40,201 nt of DNA from a virus. The notes beneath the pieces are model-generated. The model did not search any database. It was not told the DNA's origin and saw only the letters and a list, made by a program, of their open reading frames with translations. Of this stretch, positions 7,915-14,896 are shown in pieces. The DNA lies in the IMG/VR virus record IMGVR_UViG_3300009183_000015, positions 1-40,201 of that record; one strand, 5' to 3'. Positions within the stretch are counted from its first letter, which is position 1; every line of letters starts with the position of its first letter. A program made the translations under genes and the position numbers.

Positions 7915-8637
7915 ATGGGTTTCGGTAAAGGTAGTTCCTCATCCGCACCAGTTGTCACAGAAGAGCAAAAAGAGCTTTTACGGGCACAAACTGGATTTCT
8001 GACAGAAACAGCACTTCCCCAATATGTAAAAACTATTGGTGGCGCTGAAGAGCGCATGAATCTCGCTCAACCGTTTGTCAATGATGCTGCTAAAGGCGTA
8101 TATAGCCGTGCTGGTGGTGTTGCAGAAGGTGCAATTCAAACGGGTGGTGAGCTAGTTAAAAGCGGCCAAAATACTCTTGGTGCTTTGTTTGACCCTCGTT
8201 ACGAACAAGCTCAAATTGATGCTGCCTTGCAAGCAGGTCGTGAATCTGCTCGTGAGTCACAACTTGGTCAAAACGCCATGTACGGTGCTGCTGGTGGTCT
8301 AGGCTCTGCTCGTATGGCCTTGGCTGATCGCAACTTGAGCTCTTTGAACGCTCAACGTCAAGCAACTGCTGCTGCTGGCGCTCAGGCTCAGGTCCAAGCT
8401 AACCGTATGGGTGCTGCTAGAACAGCATTGGAAAGCGGTCAAAGCTTGGGTACTTTGGGTATGAATGCTGGTCAACAGCAGATTACAAGTGCTGGTGCGC
8501 CAATGGACCTGTACTCCAAGTATGCATCGATTGTGTACGGTACACCGCAACAATCTACAACCCCAACCTTCCAAGGCACTCAAGGTGCAACAAGTTCTGG
8601 CAAGGGCTTTAATGTTTCTGCTCCAAAATGGGGGTAA
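7915..8637 (+). CDS. Putative internal virion / DNA-ejection protein 1
   Basis: A 240-residue protein that is Ala/Gly/Gln-rich and largely helical with few charges. Examples are EEQKELLRAQTGFL near the N-terminus, PRYEQAQIDAALQAGRESA in the middle and LNAQRQATAAAGAQAQVQA with NRMGAARTALESGQ later. The composition and size are like the small inner-core ejection proteins of podoviruses (T7 gp14 or P22 gp7/gp20 roles), but no specific family motif was recognised. It begins MGFGKGSSSS. The upstream ribosome site AAAGGAG lies at the end of the previous gene. The ejection role is inferred from composition and from its place between tail and lysis genes. Confidence 0.55.
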   Translation: MGFGKGSSSSAPVVTEEQKELLRAQTGFLTETALPQYVKTIGGAEERMNLAQPFVNDAAKGVYSRAGGVAEGAIQTGGELVKSGQNTLGALFDPRYEQAQIDAALQAGRESARESQLGQNAMYGAAGGLGSARMALADRNLSSLNAQRQATAAAGAQAQVQANRMGAARTALESGQSLGTLGMNAGQQQITSAGAPMDLYSKYASIVYGTPQQSTTPTFQGTQGATSSGKGFNVSAPKWG

Positions 8638-8640
8638 TCA

Positions 8641-9006
8641 ATGAACACCTATGGACTTGATTTTGGAAATCCTCAAGACTATGCAAATTTTGCAAAATAT
8701 GCTGGTCTTGGGAGTAAGAACGTAAATCCAGGAATGCCTAACTTTGCTGGCACTGGAGCAGCATCTACTGTTGGGGCTGTTGCACCAACTATGAGTCAGG
8801 TTGGCGATAGGTTTTCTGCTGTTGGCAACCAACTAAAGCAAGGAAACTTTATGAATGCTGCCAAGACTTATCAGGGTGGAATTGCTCCTGTTGCTCCTGT
8901 TGTTGCCTCTATACCTCAACCAAATGCCTTGCCTGGAAGCAAACCCATGCCTGTTGACCAAGATGGGGATGGAATGATTTCTGAGTGGGAGGAAAATTTA
9001 CCATGA
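8641..9006 (+). CDS. Small virion-module protein ending in an EF-hand-type calcium loop
   Basis: A 121-residue protein. Most of it is Gly/Ala/Pro-rich (TVGAVAPTMSQVG, GIAPVAPVVASIPQP). The last 20 residues contain DQDGDGMISEWE, which fits the canonical 12-residue EF-hand/dockerin loop: D1, D3, D5, G6, I8, S9, E12. No second loop is present. The stop overlaps the next start by ATGA (9003-9006), which implies coupled translation with the larger putative ejection protein. Calcium binding is a prediction from the motif; the protein family is not recognised. Confidence 0.75.
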   Translation: MNTYGLDFGNPQDYANFAKYAGLGSKNVNPGMPNFAGTGAASTVGAVAPTMSQVGDRFSAVGNQLKQGNFMNAAKTYQGGIAPVAPVVASIPQPNALPGSKPMPVDQDGDGMISEWEENLP

Positions 9007-10421
9007 CTGAAGCAGTTAAACCATCAGCCCAAGATTTGGGCAACATTACGGTCATGGCTAGGGCTGTATCTCCAGCCTCAACAAGTGACGACCGAATTAA
9101 AACTGCCAACTTGGTGAACCAAAAAATCACCAACGACACAACAGGCCATATCAACACGCAGACTCAATTACTGCCAATGATTGGCGCTTTAATTGGTGGC
9201 AACTTAAAAGAAGCTTACAACGCATATAACGGTGGTGTTACCCGTGTTGAGGATGCAATTCATCCAACACTTGGTAGATTCCAGCGTGAATACAACTCTC
9301 GTGGTCCTACTGGTCGAGTGTTTGATCAAAACGGCAAAGAACTTGATGCCAACAGAATTCAAGAGTTGGATAAAGCTGGTGGGTTGATTGGCAATTCAGA
9401 TCGAAATGCTTTTGATACAGGCTCGTTCCAAGCAGCCACTGCTAATCAGAAAATGTTTATGACTGGTTTGGCTTTGCCAGTTGCAGAGCAATATGCCAAG
9501 TCTGCTGAAGTTGCAAAAATTGGCTCTACCTTGCGTAACGCTCTTGAGACTCAGCGCCGTTTGGTTGCTGACAGGGAACTTGCGCCTGTTTTGGAAACAA
9601 TTGCAGGTTTGCCAGCACTTGATCGTCAAAAGCTTTTTGGTTTTGTATCTGCACAGGCAGGAACAACTTCAGGCCGAGCTACCCAAGAAACCGAAAGCGG
9701 TTCTGCAAACGTCCAAAGAGGTCAAAACGTACAAGGCACTGTTGGCGGCAAAGCTGGTGTTGGTTTGGACCTTGGTGGTCCCGGTTCAATTCCTGGTGCT
9801 GTTAACCCAAGGGGCTTTGGCGTAAGTGGTTCTCGCACTGCTGGTGGCATGAACCAAGTTGGTGTTACAGGCACAACTGGTTTGGAAACAGGCAGAACAT
9901 CTGGTGCCTCTGACACAGTCTCTAAAGATGTTTTGAGTGAAATCAGTAGGATTACTCAAGGCGCAATTAGGACTCCACAGCAATTCTCTGCTTTGCAATC
10001 TTTGGTGCAAACAACAGATTTGTTGAACAATGCTCTAGCAACCATGAAGCCACAAGACATGGCTCCTGGTGCAAAAGCACTTTCACCAAGCATCAATCCT
10101 TTGCTAAACAGCCGTGCTGACGTTATTGCCCACAGCATTGACTTCCAACGCAACAATGCTTTGAACGTGGCTTACAACAGCTTCCTTGCAAGGCAGATGC
10201 ATAGCAACATTAACAACATCAATCCAGAAGCGATTGATCAGTTAAAAGATAAGTTCTTGAGTTCGCAAACCTTTAAAGCAATCAATCGTACATACGACTA
10301 CGAACTTCAACGCGCTCAAGGTAAAAAGCCAGAACGTGAAGATGGAGCCTTGTACATTGACAGAAACAATCGGTTAAGAAAATGGTCTAACGATGATTGG
10401 GAGCCAGTAAATGCTAGATGA
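9003..10421 (+). CDS. Putative internal virion / DNA-ejection protein 2
   Basis: A 472-residue protein. ATG 9003 is chosen because GGGAGG lies just upstream and it forms an ATGA overlap with the preceding gene; an in-frame upstream start at 8985 would lie inside that ribosome site. The N-terminal half is helical (NTQTQLLPMIGALIGGNLKE, ALPVAEQYAKSAEVAK, LRNALETQRRLVADREL). A Gly-rich linker spans about residues 225-290, followed by another helical C-terminal domain ending in RLRKWSNDDWEPV. No lysozyme or transglycosylase motif is visible. Size, composition and order suit a podovirus inner-core protein, but this is inference. Confidence 0.55.
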   Translation: MTEAVKPSAQDLGNITVMARAVSPASTSDDRIKTANLVNQKITNDTTGHINTQTQLLPMIGALIGGNLKEAYNAYNGGVTRVEDAIHPTLGRFQREYNSRGPTGRVFDQNGKELDANRIQELDKAGGLIGNSDRNAFDTGSFQAATANQKMFMTGLALPVAEQYAKSAEVAKIGSTLRNALETQRRLVADRELAPVLETIAGLPALDRQKLFGFVSAQAGTTSGRATQETESGSANVQRGQNVQGTVGGKAGVGLDLGGPGSIPGAVNPRGFGVSGSRTAGGMNQVGVTGTTGLETGRTSGASDTVSKDVLSEISRITQGAIRTPQQFSALQSLVQTTDLLNNALATMKPQDMAPGAKALSPSINPLLNSRADVIAHSIDFQRNNALNVAYNSFLARQMHSNINNINPEAIDQLKDKFLSSQTFKAINRTYDYELQRAQGKKPEREDGALYIDRNNRLRKWSNDDWEPVNAR

Positions 10422-11754
10422 TATTGATTACAGTGACCTCACTGCAACTTCTACCAGTGCTGCTCCAACATCGGAGCCAAAAAAGAAATCAAACATTGCT
10501 GACCGTAGTGTTGTCAAAAAACAAGACAAGTCAGCACGAAAGGAAATTGACGTAGAGTCACTTTCTGACAAAGCAAAACAGATTGAAACAGATCTTGGCG
10601 CACCACAAATTCCCGATGCATTGGCTCAGTATGGTTTGCCAGCACTAGGAGCTTTGGGGGCTTTAGGAACAGCTTACGGTGTGTATAAGTCGATGCAAAA
10701 CAAAGCACCGACTCCTGATGCTCCTATGGCTCCAGCACCTGCTGCTGGTCCTGATTACAGCGCCTACAACTCTCCAGCATATTTGCGTAATGCACCTGTT
10801 GCTCCTCCTGTTGAGGCCGCACCAGCACCACAGGCAGTTGCACCAGATCGTCTGCAACAAGCACAGCAATTAGCTGAAGCTAACAGGCAGCTTGGTATTG
10901 GCGCTCAGACCTTGGACCCTGCAGCACCTGTAGCCGCCCCTGTAGCCCCTCTTGAGCCTATTGCAACACCCATTACAGCAGCACCTGTAGATGCTCCTGC
11001 ACCAACACCTACTGCTGGTCCTGGCTCTCCTGTGACAACCATCGTTAACGATACTGTCAAAGAGTTGATTCAGGAAACTCCTAATCAGCCTGTTCCTCAA
11101 GCCGAAACAAAGCCTGTTGCACCTGTCTACCCAAAAACAGGAACAAAATTCAAAACTGAGGCCGACATTCCGCCAGGATTTGTCGCTCGTTACGATGTGG
11201 GCAACGTAGATCGTTCTTTGGGCAACAATCTTGGGTTGGAACACAGGGCATATGCTCGTGACCTGTTCAACGAAGGCAAGCCATTTGGTCAATCGGCAGA
11301 TCAGAACAAAGCGGTTTCTGATTTGATGAAGCAGTATTTTCAACAGCTTCAAAGTGAAATTCCCGAAACGCTGCTTAGTCGTGATGCAAGACAAGCTCAG
11401 AAGATACCCTCTGAGTTTGGCGTATTTTCGAAGAACACAAACTTTGGTAAAGGCGTAACTATTGGCGGCAAAGCTGCAACATTGTTTGCTCTTGCTGATG
11501 TTGCCAATGCTCAAACGCCTGGTCAACGAGGCATGGCAGGGGCTAACTTGCTTGAGGCTATCCTGCCCCCTGGCTTCATGATGTCAGGCGCTGGTGAGGG
11601 CTCTAGCGCAGTTCCTAGCGTAGATGCTGCCATGTTGTTGGGCAGTCCCTATGCTCAATCAGAGATTGCCAAGAAGCGTAGACAGCAAGAAGAATATACT
11701 CGCAAGGTCGGTGCTGGTCGTGGCATCGCTCCACCATCTGCTTATATGAGATAA
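10411..11754 (+). CDS. Putative internal virion protein 3 with Ala/Pro-rich linker and a hydrophobic helix
   Basis: A 447-residue protein overlapping the previous gene by 11 nt, with GGGAG 7 nt before the ATG. The N-terminus is charged (KKKSNIADRSVVKK). A hydrophobic Gly/Ala helix (LPALGALGALGTAYGVY, residues about 75-91) could insert in a membrane. Residues about 95-235 are an Ala/Pro/Val-rich linker. The C-terminal domain starts near KFKTEADIPPGFVARYD and ends KKRRQQEEYTRK...PPSAYMR. It is the last gene before the lysis cassette. A role in genome ejection is inferred from context and from the hydrophobic helix; no family was recognised with certainty. Confidence 0.55.
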   Translation: MLDDIDYSDLTATSTSAAPTSEPKKKSNIADRSVVKKQDKSARKEIDVESLSDKAKQIETDLGAPQIPDALAQYGLPALGALGALGTAYGVYKSMQNKAPTPDAPMAPAPAAGPDYSAYNSPAYLRNAPVAPPVEAAPAPQAVAPDRLQQAQQLAEANRQLGIGAQTLDPAAPVAAPVAPLEPIATPITAAPVDAPAPTPTAGPGSPVTTIVNDTVKELIQETPNQPVPQAETKPVAPVYPKTGTKFKTEADIPPGFVARYDVGNVDRSLGNNLGLEHRAYARDLFNEGKPFGQSADQNKAVSDLMKQYFQQLQSEIPETLLSRDARQAQKIPSEFGVFSKNTNFGKGVTIGGKAATLFALADVANAQTPGQRGMAGANLLEAILPPGFMMSGAGEGSSAVPSVDAAMLLGSPYAQSEIAKKRRQQEEYTRKVGAGRGIAPPSAYMR

Positions 11755-11757
11755 ATC

Positions 11758-11991
11758 ATGGAAAAAGAAGTATCCCATGCTGAAATCTACTCTCGCCTTA
11801 TTCTTGTCGAACAGAAAGTTGACCGTATTGACAAGAACACTGAAGGTGTTGTTGCAGCGTTTCAGGCGGCGTCTGGTGCTTTTCTAGTCCTTGAGACATT
11901 AGGAAAGCTTGCCAAACCCATCATCTACATCAGTGGGTTATGTGTAGCTGCCACGATCTACTGGCAGACATTTAAAGATCAATTTAAATGA
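11758..11991 (+). CDS. Small membrane protein, holin-like
   Basis: A 77-residue protein. The first half is a charged, coiled-coil-like helix (EIYSRLILVEQKVDRIDKN). The second half has one strong transmembrane segment (PIIYISGLCVAATIYW, residues about 54-69). This layout resembles XhlA-type and other small lysis-associated membrane proteins. It opens the lysis cassette and ends in an ATGA overlap (11988-11991) with a 30-residue membrane micro-protein. Whether it is a holin, an antiholin or a regulator cannot be decided from the sequence. Confidence 0.7.
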   Translation: MEKEVSHAEIYSRLILVEQKVDRIDKNTEGVVAAFQAASGAFLVLETLGKLAKPIIYISGLCVAATIYWQTFKDQFK

Positions 11992-12080
11992 AAGACTGGG
12001 CCGTTAGCTTTATTGCTGCGGCCCTTGTTGTTGGGCTGATCGTTTGGTGTGCCAAAGTTTTTATTGAGGTGTTGAAGTAA
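11988..12080 (+). CDS. 30-residue single-span membrane micro-protein in the lysis cassette
   Basis: This gene starts with ATG 11988, overlapping the upstream TGA, and ends with TAA 12078-12080, whose last A begins the next ATG. It encodes MKDW followed by one hydrophobic helix (AVSFIAAALVVGLIVWCAKV) and a short basic-acidic tail. The double overlap (ATGA in front, TAATG behind) places it exactly in register between two accepted genes, which supports it as a real translated gene despite its size. A lysis-timing or holin-partner role is inferred only from location and topology. Confidence 0.7.
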   Translation: MKDWAVSFIAAALVVGLIVWCAKVFIEVLK

Positions 12081-12562
12081 TGGACCCAATTACATTGGCT
12101 CTTGCTGGCATGGCTGCTGTTCAAAAGACAGTTGCCATGATCAAGGAAGTCTCAGGAACAGTGGATGATGTGCGAAGTCTTGGCCCATTGCTTGGCAAAT
12201 ACTTTGAGCAAAAGCATGAGGTTACCAAGGCTCTAGACCAAGCCAAAAGTAGTGGTGGTTCCAACATGGGCAAGGCCATTCAAATTGAACTTGACCTTAA
12301 GTCACAGCGAGACTTTGAGGAACAGGTCAAAGGTCTGTTTTTCCCCAACAACATGGACGTATGGAATTCCATCATGGCCCGTGTTGCTGAGATGAACAAG
12401 CAAGACAAGATTGACATGCAATTGGCTCGTGATCGTGCATTGAGAGCCAAGAAGGAACGTGAAGAACTTGTTGAGATTCTTATCGTTGTTGGTGGCGTAA
12501 TACTGATTTTTCTCTTGGTAGGCTTTGGGGTCTACATTGTCATGGACGCAAGGAGCGCATAA
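12080..12562 (+). CDS. Tail-anchored helical membrane protein of the lysis cassette
   Basis: A 160-residue protein. The N-terminus is mildly hydrophobic (ITLALAGMAAVQKTVAMI). The central part is a charged helix (DFEEQVKGLFFP, MQLARDRALRAKKEREELVE). A strong transmembrane segment (ILIVVGGVILIFLLVGFGVYIV) occupies residues about 133-154, leaving a tiny C-terminal tail. The start shares an A with the upstream stop, with GAGGTG 9 nt before the ATG. A long charged region before a C-terminal anchor is unusual for a holin; it might act as a regulator or spanin-like component, but it has no lipoprotein or N-terminal anchor. I do not recognise the family. Confidence 0.72.
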   Translation: MDPITLALAGMAAVQKTVAMIKEVSGTVDDVRSLGPLLGKYFEQKHEVTKALDQAKSSGGSNMGKAIQIELDLKSQRDFEEQVKGLFFPNNMDVWNSIMARVAEMNKQDKIDMQLARDRALRAKKEREELVEILIVVGGVILIFLLVGFGVYIVMDARSA

Positions 12563-13066
12563 ATGCTATCTCTCATCTCTACCCTTGGTGGCTTGTTAAT
12601 CTCTGGCCTACCTAAGCTACTTGAATACTTTCAAAACAAAGCTGACCAGAAGCATGAACTTGCTTTGGCTGCTGTTCAAAAGGAACGTGATTTAGCAATG
12701 GCTGCTGCTGGCTTTGCTGCTCAGATGCGTGTGGAAGAGATCCGTACAGAGCAAGTTGCCATGCAGACTGATGCTCAGATGACCGAAGCTGCTCTTAAGC
12801 ATGACGAAAAGGTGCTGGAAAAGGCAAGCAAGTGGGTCGCCAACTATGTAGGGACTGTTCGCCCAACAGTCACATATATCTTTGTGCTGGAATTAGTTGC
12901 AATCAATGCTTTTATGGCAGTTTATCTGTGGAATCATCCGCATCTAATTGGAAACATAGATGATGTTATTCAATATTCTGATCTTCTGTTTAGTGCCGAT
13001 GAAATGGCCATGCTTGGCGGTTTGATGGGCTACTGGTTTGGGTCACGCGCATGGGGTAAGAAGTGA
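12563..13066 (+). CDS. Holin of the 3-TM GTA-like type
   Basis: A 167-residue protein whose architecture matches the GTA_holin_3TM family. It has a hydrophobic N-terminal helix (residues about 3-18), a long charged amphipathic helix rich in Lys/Glu/Ala (about 24-90), the VRPTVTY motif leading into a second membrane helix (about 103-123, FVLELVAINAFMAVYLW), and a third hydrophobic segment ending GYWFGSRAWGKK. The final SR-x-W/x-K pattern is typical of the family. AAGGAG lies 7 nt upstream of the ATG. The stop overlaps the lysozyme start (GTGA, 13063-13066), consistent with co-expression of holin and endolysin. Confidence 0.85.
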   Translation: MLSLISTLGGLLISGLPKLLEYFQNKADQKHELALAAVQKERDLAMAAAGFAAQMRVEEIRTEQVAMQTDAQMTEAALKHDEKVLEKASKWVANYVGTVRPTVTYIFVLELVAINAFMAVYLWNHPHLIGNIDDVIQYSDLLFSADEMAMLGGLMGYWFGSRAWGKK

Positions 13067-13569
13067 AAACTTCTGAAAAAGGCATTCATTTAATGCACTA
13101 TTTTGAAGGCTACCGCAACAAGCCATACAAATGCAGTGCAAAAATTTGGACGGTTGGGTGGGGCCATGCAATGTATGCCGATCAGCTACGCTTGCCCAAT
13201 GTGCGAACAGAAACCTATACCGGGATGATTCGTGATGATTACCAACTTAAACCTGAGGACAACCGTGTCTGGTCAAAAGAAGAATTGGTTGAGATATTCA
13301 AGAATGACCTCGCAAGTTTTGAACGTGGTGTTTTACGACTTGTTCCCGGCTGTGTTGGGCATCAAGGCCGCTTTGACGCTTTGGTCTGTCTTGCCTATAA
13401 CATAGGCTTGGGCAACCTCCAACGCTCTACCATCCGCATGAGGGCTAATAGAGGCGATTGGGAAGGCGCTGCGGAGGCCTTCATGGCATGGACTAAGGGT
13501 GGTGGCAGAGTACTGCCTGGACTCGTTAAAAGGCGTGAGGCTGAGATTGCCTTATTCCTTCAAAACTGA
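13063..13569 (+). CDS. Endolysin, T4-type lysozyme (glycoside hydrolase family 24)
   Basis: A 168-residue muramidase that would cleave the glycan chain of peptidoglycan at lysis. The start is GTG 13063, overlapping the holin stop. The catalytic triad is visible as E15, eight residues, C24, five residues, T30 (FEGYRNKPYKCSAKIWTVGWGH region). This is the E-8-(D/C)-5-T arrangement, with Cys replacing the T4 Asp. FDALVCLAYNIGLGN (about 107-121) and the KGGGRVLPGLVKRREAEIALF C-terminal motif are further family signatures. No signal peptide or SAR helix is present, so release should depend on the holin. Its 3' end overlaps the convergent DUF3310 gene by 10 nt. Confidence 0.95.
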   Translation: MKTSEKGIHLMHYFEGYRNKPYKCSAKIWTVGWGHAMYADQLRLPNVRTETYTGMIRDDYQLKPEDNRVWSKEELVEIFKNDLASFERGVLRLVPGCVGHQGRFDALVCLAYNIGLGNLQRSTIRMRANRGDWEGAAEAFMAWTKGGGRVLPGLVKRREAEIALFLQN

Positions 13570-13847
13570 GATTGCTCTGTTTCTAACTGAATGAGCAATT
13601 CAATGTAGTGGATTGCTTTACGCAGGTCAGCAACACCACCTTTTTCTCTCCACCTAGTCACATACTTCACTACGTTTCCTTCACAAAAACCTAAGTTGTT
13701 TGCGTGGATGTAGATGATTGGCTGGATGGCCTTGTCTTTGTAGTGATCACCTGATACTTGTTTATCAAGGGGTGACAACTTAACCTTGGGTATACACCCA
13801 TGTGTCATGCAGTGATTGACTGTTTGGCATTCATCGCAAAGCATCAT
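13560..13847 (-). CDS. DUF3310 family protein (T7 gp1.7-like)
   Basis: A 95-residue protein. The N-terminus is Cys/His-containing (MLCDECQTVNHCMTHGC). The DUF3310 core follows: VSGDHYKDKAIQPIIYIHANNL (from residue 31), FCEGNVVKYVTRWREKGG, and LRKAIHYIELLI. T7 gp1.7, a member of this family, is a nucleotide kinase affecting dideoxynucleotide sensitivity; whether this protein has that activity is unknown. It is the last gene of the leftward operon and starts in an ATGA overlap with the MazG-like gene, consistent with a joint nucleotide-metabolism role. It overlaps the lysozyme 3' end on the other strand. Confidence 0.88.
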   Translation of the reverse strand: MMLCDECQTVNHCMTHGCIPKVKLSPLDKQVSGDHYKDKAIQPIIYIHANNLGFCEGNVVKYVTRWREKGGVADLRKAIHYIELLIQLETEQSQF

Positions 13848-14149
13848 TTGTCCTTGTAAAAAATACCATCAGGGCCAAGAGTTCCGGTTCTATCTTTAAT
13901 CTGCTCATAGGCATGCTTAAAACACTCTACAAGGTCCAAATCAGCACAGGCGCTACCCATGACAAGGGTAACCCAGATATCGCCGTATGCGTCCTTCATT
14001 GCCTCTCTGTCGTTGGCTTGGATTGCATCAAGCAACTCTTGCGCCTCTTCTAGAGTCTTTAGAGCTTGAGCGTAAGGAGTGCTGTTCTGGACAATTTGAC
14101 GGTCCTCACCCCATCTGATTACATCCATTTCAACCATTGAGTAGCTCAT
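13844..14149 (-). CDS. MazG-like nucleotide pyrophosphohydrolase
   Basis: A 101-residue protein. The start is at 14149 (AAAGGAG 6 nt upstream, ATGA overlap with the previous gene), not at the longer in-frame start at 14173. It has the all-alpha MazG-like pattern: LEEAQELLDAI with EExxE metal ligands, then DAYGDIWVTLVMGS supplying the acidic partner residues, and a C-terminal GTLGPDGIFYKD common in phage members. The predicted reaction is NTP to NMP plus pyrophosphate. Phage MazG-like proteins are thought to shape host nucleotide or ppGpp pools. The substrate here is not known. Confidence 0.82.
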   Translation of the reverse strand: MSYSMVEMDVIRWGEDRQIVQNSTPYAQALKTLEEAQELLDAIQANDREAMKDAYGDIWVTLVMGSACADLDLVECFKHAYEQIKDRTGTLGPDGIFYKDK

Positions 14150-14373
14150 GCTTGCTCCTTTGCCAACAACCAAACACGCAGACCACCTTCTTCCTTGCGG
14201 GTAGAGATTATCTTGTTTGGATACTTCTTTTTCACAGCATTAATCTGTGCCCGAATGTAGCCAATCTTCTTGCCATCAGTACAAGGGATCAGAAACGAAT
14301 CACCATCTGCCATCTGGTCAAATGGGTAGGCACGGGTTGCAGTTAGTGGTATGTTTTTTTCAACTTGGTACAT
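14146..14373 (-). CDS. Small early protein, paralogue-like to the gene at 15698-16006
   Basis: A 75-residue soluble protein. The recognisable pattern is YPFDQM-x-DGDSFLIPC, then RAQINAVKKKY, then GGLRVWLLAK at the C-terminus. This resembles a very widespread small phage domain (possibly DUF7303; name not verified) of unknown function. The same order of motifs appears in the 102-residue protein upstream in this operon. It overlaps the MazG-like gene by ATGA and follows the structured intergenic segment 14390-14468. Confidence 0.75.
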   Translation of the reverse strand: MYQVEKNIPLTATRAYPFDQMADGDSFLIPCTDGKKIGYIRAQINAVKKKYPNKIISTRKEEGGLRVWLLAKEQA

Positions 14374-14389
14374 GATTTTCTTTGTAAGG

Positions 14390-14468
14390 GAGGCCTACTC
14401 GCTGCGTCTGGTGTTTCTCTGTGGTCTCAGGCACGTTTCCCCAATAACCAGCATCCGCTTTCGGCCTC
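14390..14468 (-). ncRNA. Candidate structured RNA element between two early genes (unassigned)
   Basis: Read on the minus strand, GAGGCC (14468-14463) can pair with GGCCTC (14395-14390), closing a 79-nt unit. Inside it, GCG and CTGGT (14458-14456, 14451-14447) pair with ACCAG and CGC (14412-14408, 14406-14404). The central 34-nt loop is rich in purine runs (GGGGAAAC, AGAGAAAC). It starts just after the stop of the Cys-rich peptide and ends 17 nt before the next ATG, so a leader/riboswitch-like or processing role is possible. I could not match it to a known class. The helices were found by eye only. Confidence 0.35.
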
Positions 14469-14473
14469 AAAAA

Positions 14474-14626
14474 TTAGAAGCAGGTGGTCGTGCAGTTTCC
14501 AGCACCATAGCAGCAGGTAGTGCATGTAATCATGCGGCTACTCTGAATGTAGGTATGAGTTGTGCAAGAAGCCCATACTGCTGTTGCAGAAGCTGCGAGT
14601 GTCAAAGCAATGATCAGTTTTTTCAT
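14474..14626 (-). CDS. Secreted Cys-rich 50-residue peptide
   Basis: A small gene with a good ribosome site (GGAG 7 nt before ATG 14626). The product begins with a typical signal peptide: MKK, hydrophobic core LIIALTLAASATAV, and cleavage likely after A-V-W-A (residue 19) or next to C21. The mature part of about 31 residues carries six Cys (C21, C35, C38, C39, C45, C49) with a TCTTCC cluster and CTTTCF end. It could fold by disulfides or, less likely, be a lipoprotein, since the residue three before C21 is Trp and not Leu. It lies inside the ERF/SSB recombination operon. Function unknown; an envelope-directed role such as superinfection exclusion is speculation. Confidence 0.72.
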   Translation of the reverse strand: MKKLIIALTLAASATAVWASCTTHTYIQSSRMITCTTCCYGAGNCTTTCF

Positions 14627-14640
14627 TTCAGTTCTCCAGG

Positions 14641-14895
14641 TTAAAAGGGCATGTCGTCATCAATTTCTGGCTTTGCCTTACGGGTAGGCTCAGAACTTTG
14701 ACGGGGGGTCTCTTGTTTTTCACGGACAGACAGACTCAAGAAAGTTTTTCCTGTTTTCTCTGACTTCTTCTTCCATCCAGAGAGCCAGTATTCCTTACCC
14801 CCTACATTGATAGACCCGTTGTAGTCAGGGTGCTTTTCTGTTTCTTTCTTGTCATTGATAAACAATGAACCCTTGTCGGTGTTGTCGTAAGCCAT
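14641..14895 (-). CDS. SSB-like small protein with acidic C-terminal tip
   Basis: An 84-residue protein. The body (GSLFINDKKETEKHPDYNGSINVGGKEYWLSGWKKKSE, then GKTFLSLSVREK, residues 9-59) matches a common small phage family of predicted OB-like beta strands. After a short basic linker the protein ends DDDMPF, almost identical to the DDDIPF tip of bacterial single-strand DNA-binding proteins that recruits repair and replication partners. It is directly downstream of the ERF annealing protein, whose last codons (AAAGG) form its ribosome site. The proposed role is binding single-stranded DNA or mediating recombination; DNA binding itself is inferred. Confidence 0.7.
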   Translation of the reverse strand: MAYDNTDKGSLFINDKKETEKHPDYNGSINVGGKEYWLSGWKKKSEKTGKTFLSLSVREKQETPRQSSEPTRKAKPEIDDDMPF

Positions 14896-14896
14896 A

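Noticed and set aside
10870-11526. Open frame of about 218 codons on the minus strand
   Set aside because: It mirrors the Ala/Pro-rich linker of the gene at 10411-11754; the product is Cys/Arg-rich noise.
13571-13599. ATTGCTC/GAGCAAT inverted repeat as a bidirectional terminator between lysozyme and DUF3310
   Set aside because: The loop is 15 nt and no T-run follows on either strand; the sequence is also inside the DUF3310 coding end.
14395-14454. 19-codon frame on the minus strand inside the structured gap
   Set aside because: It is very short, basic and unmatched, and it coincides with the complementary arms better explained as RNA structure.
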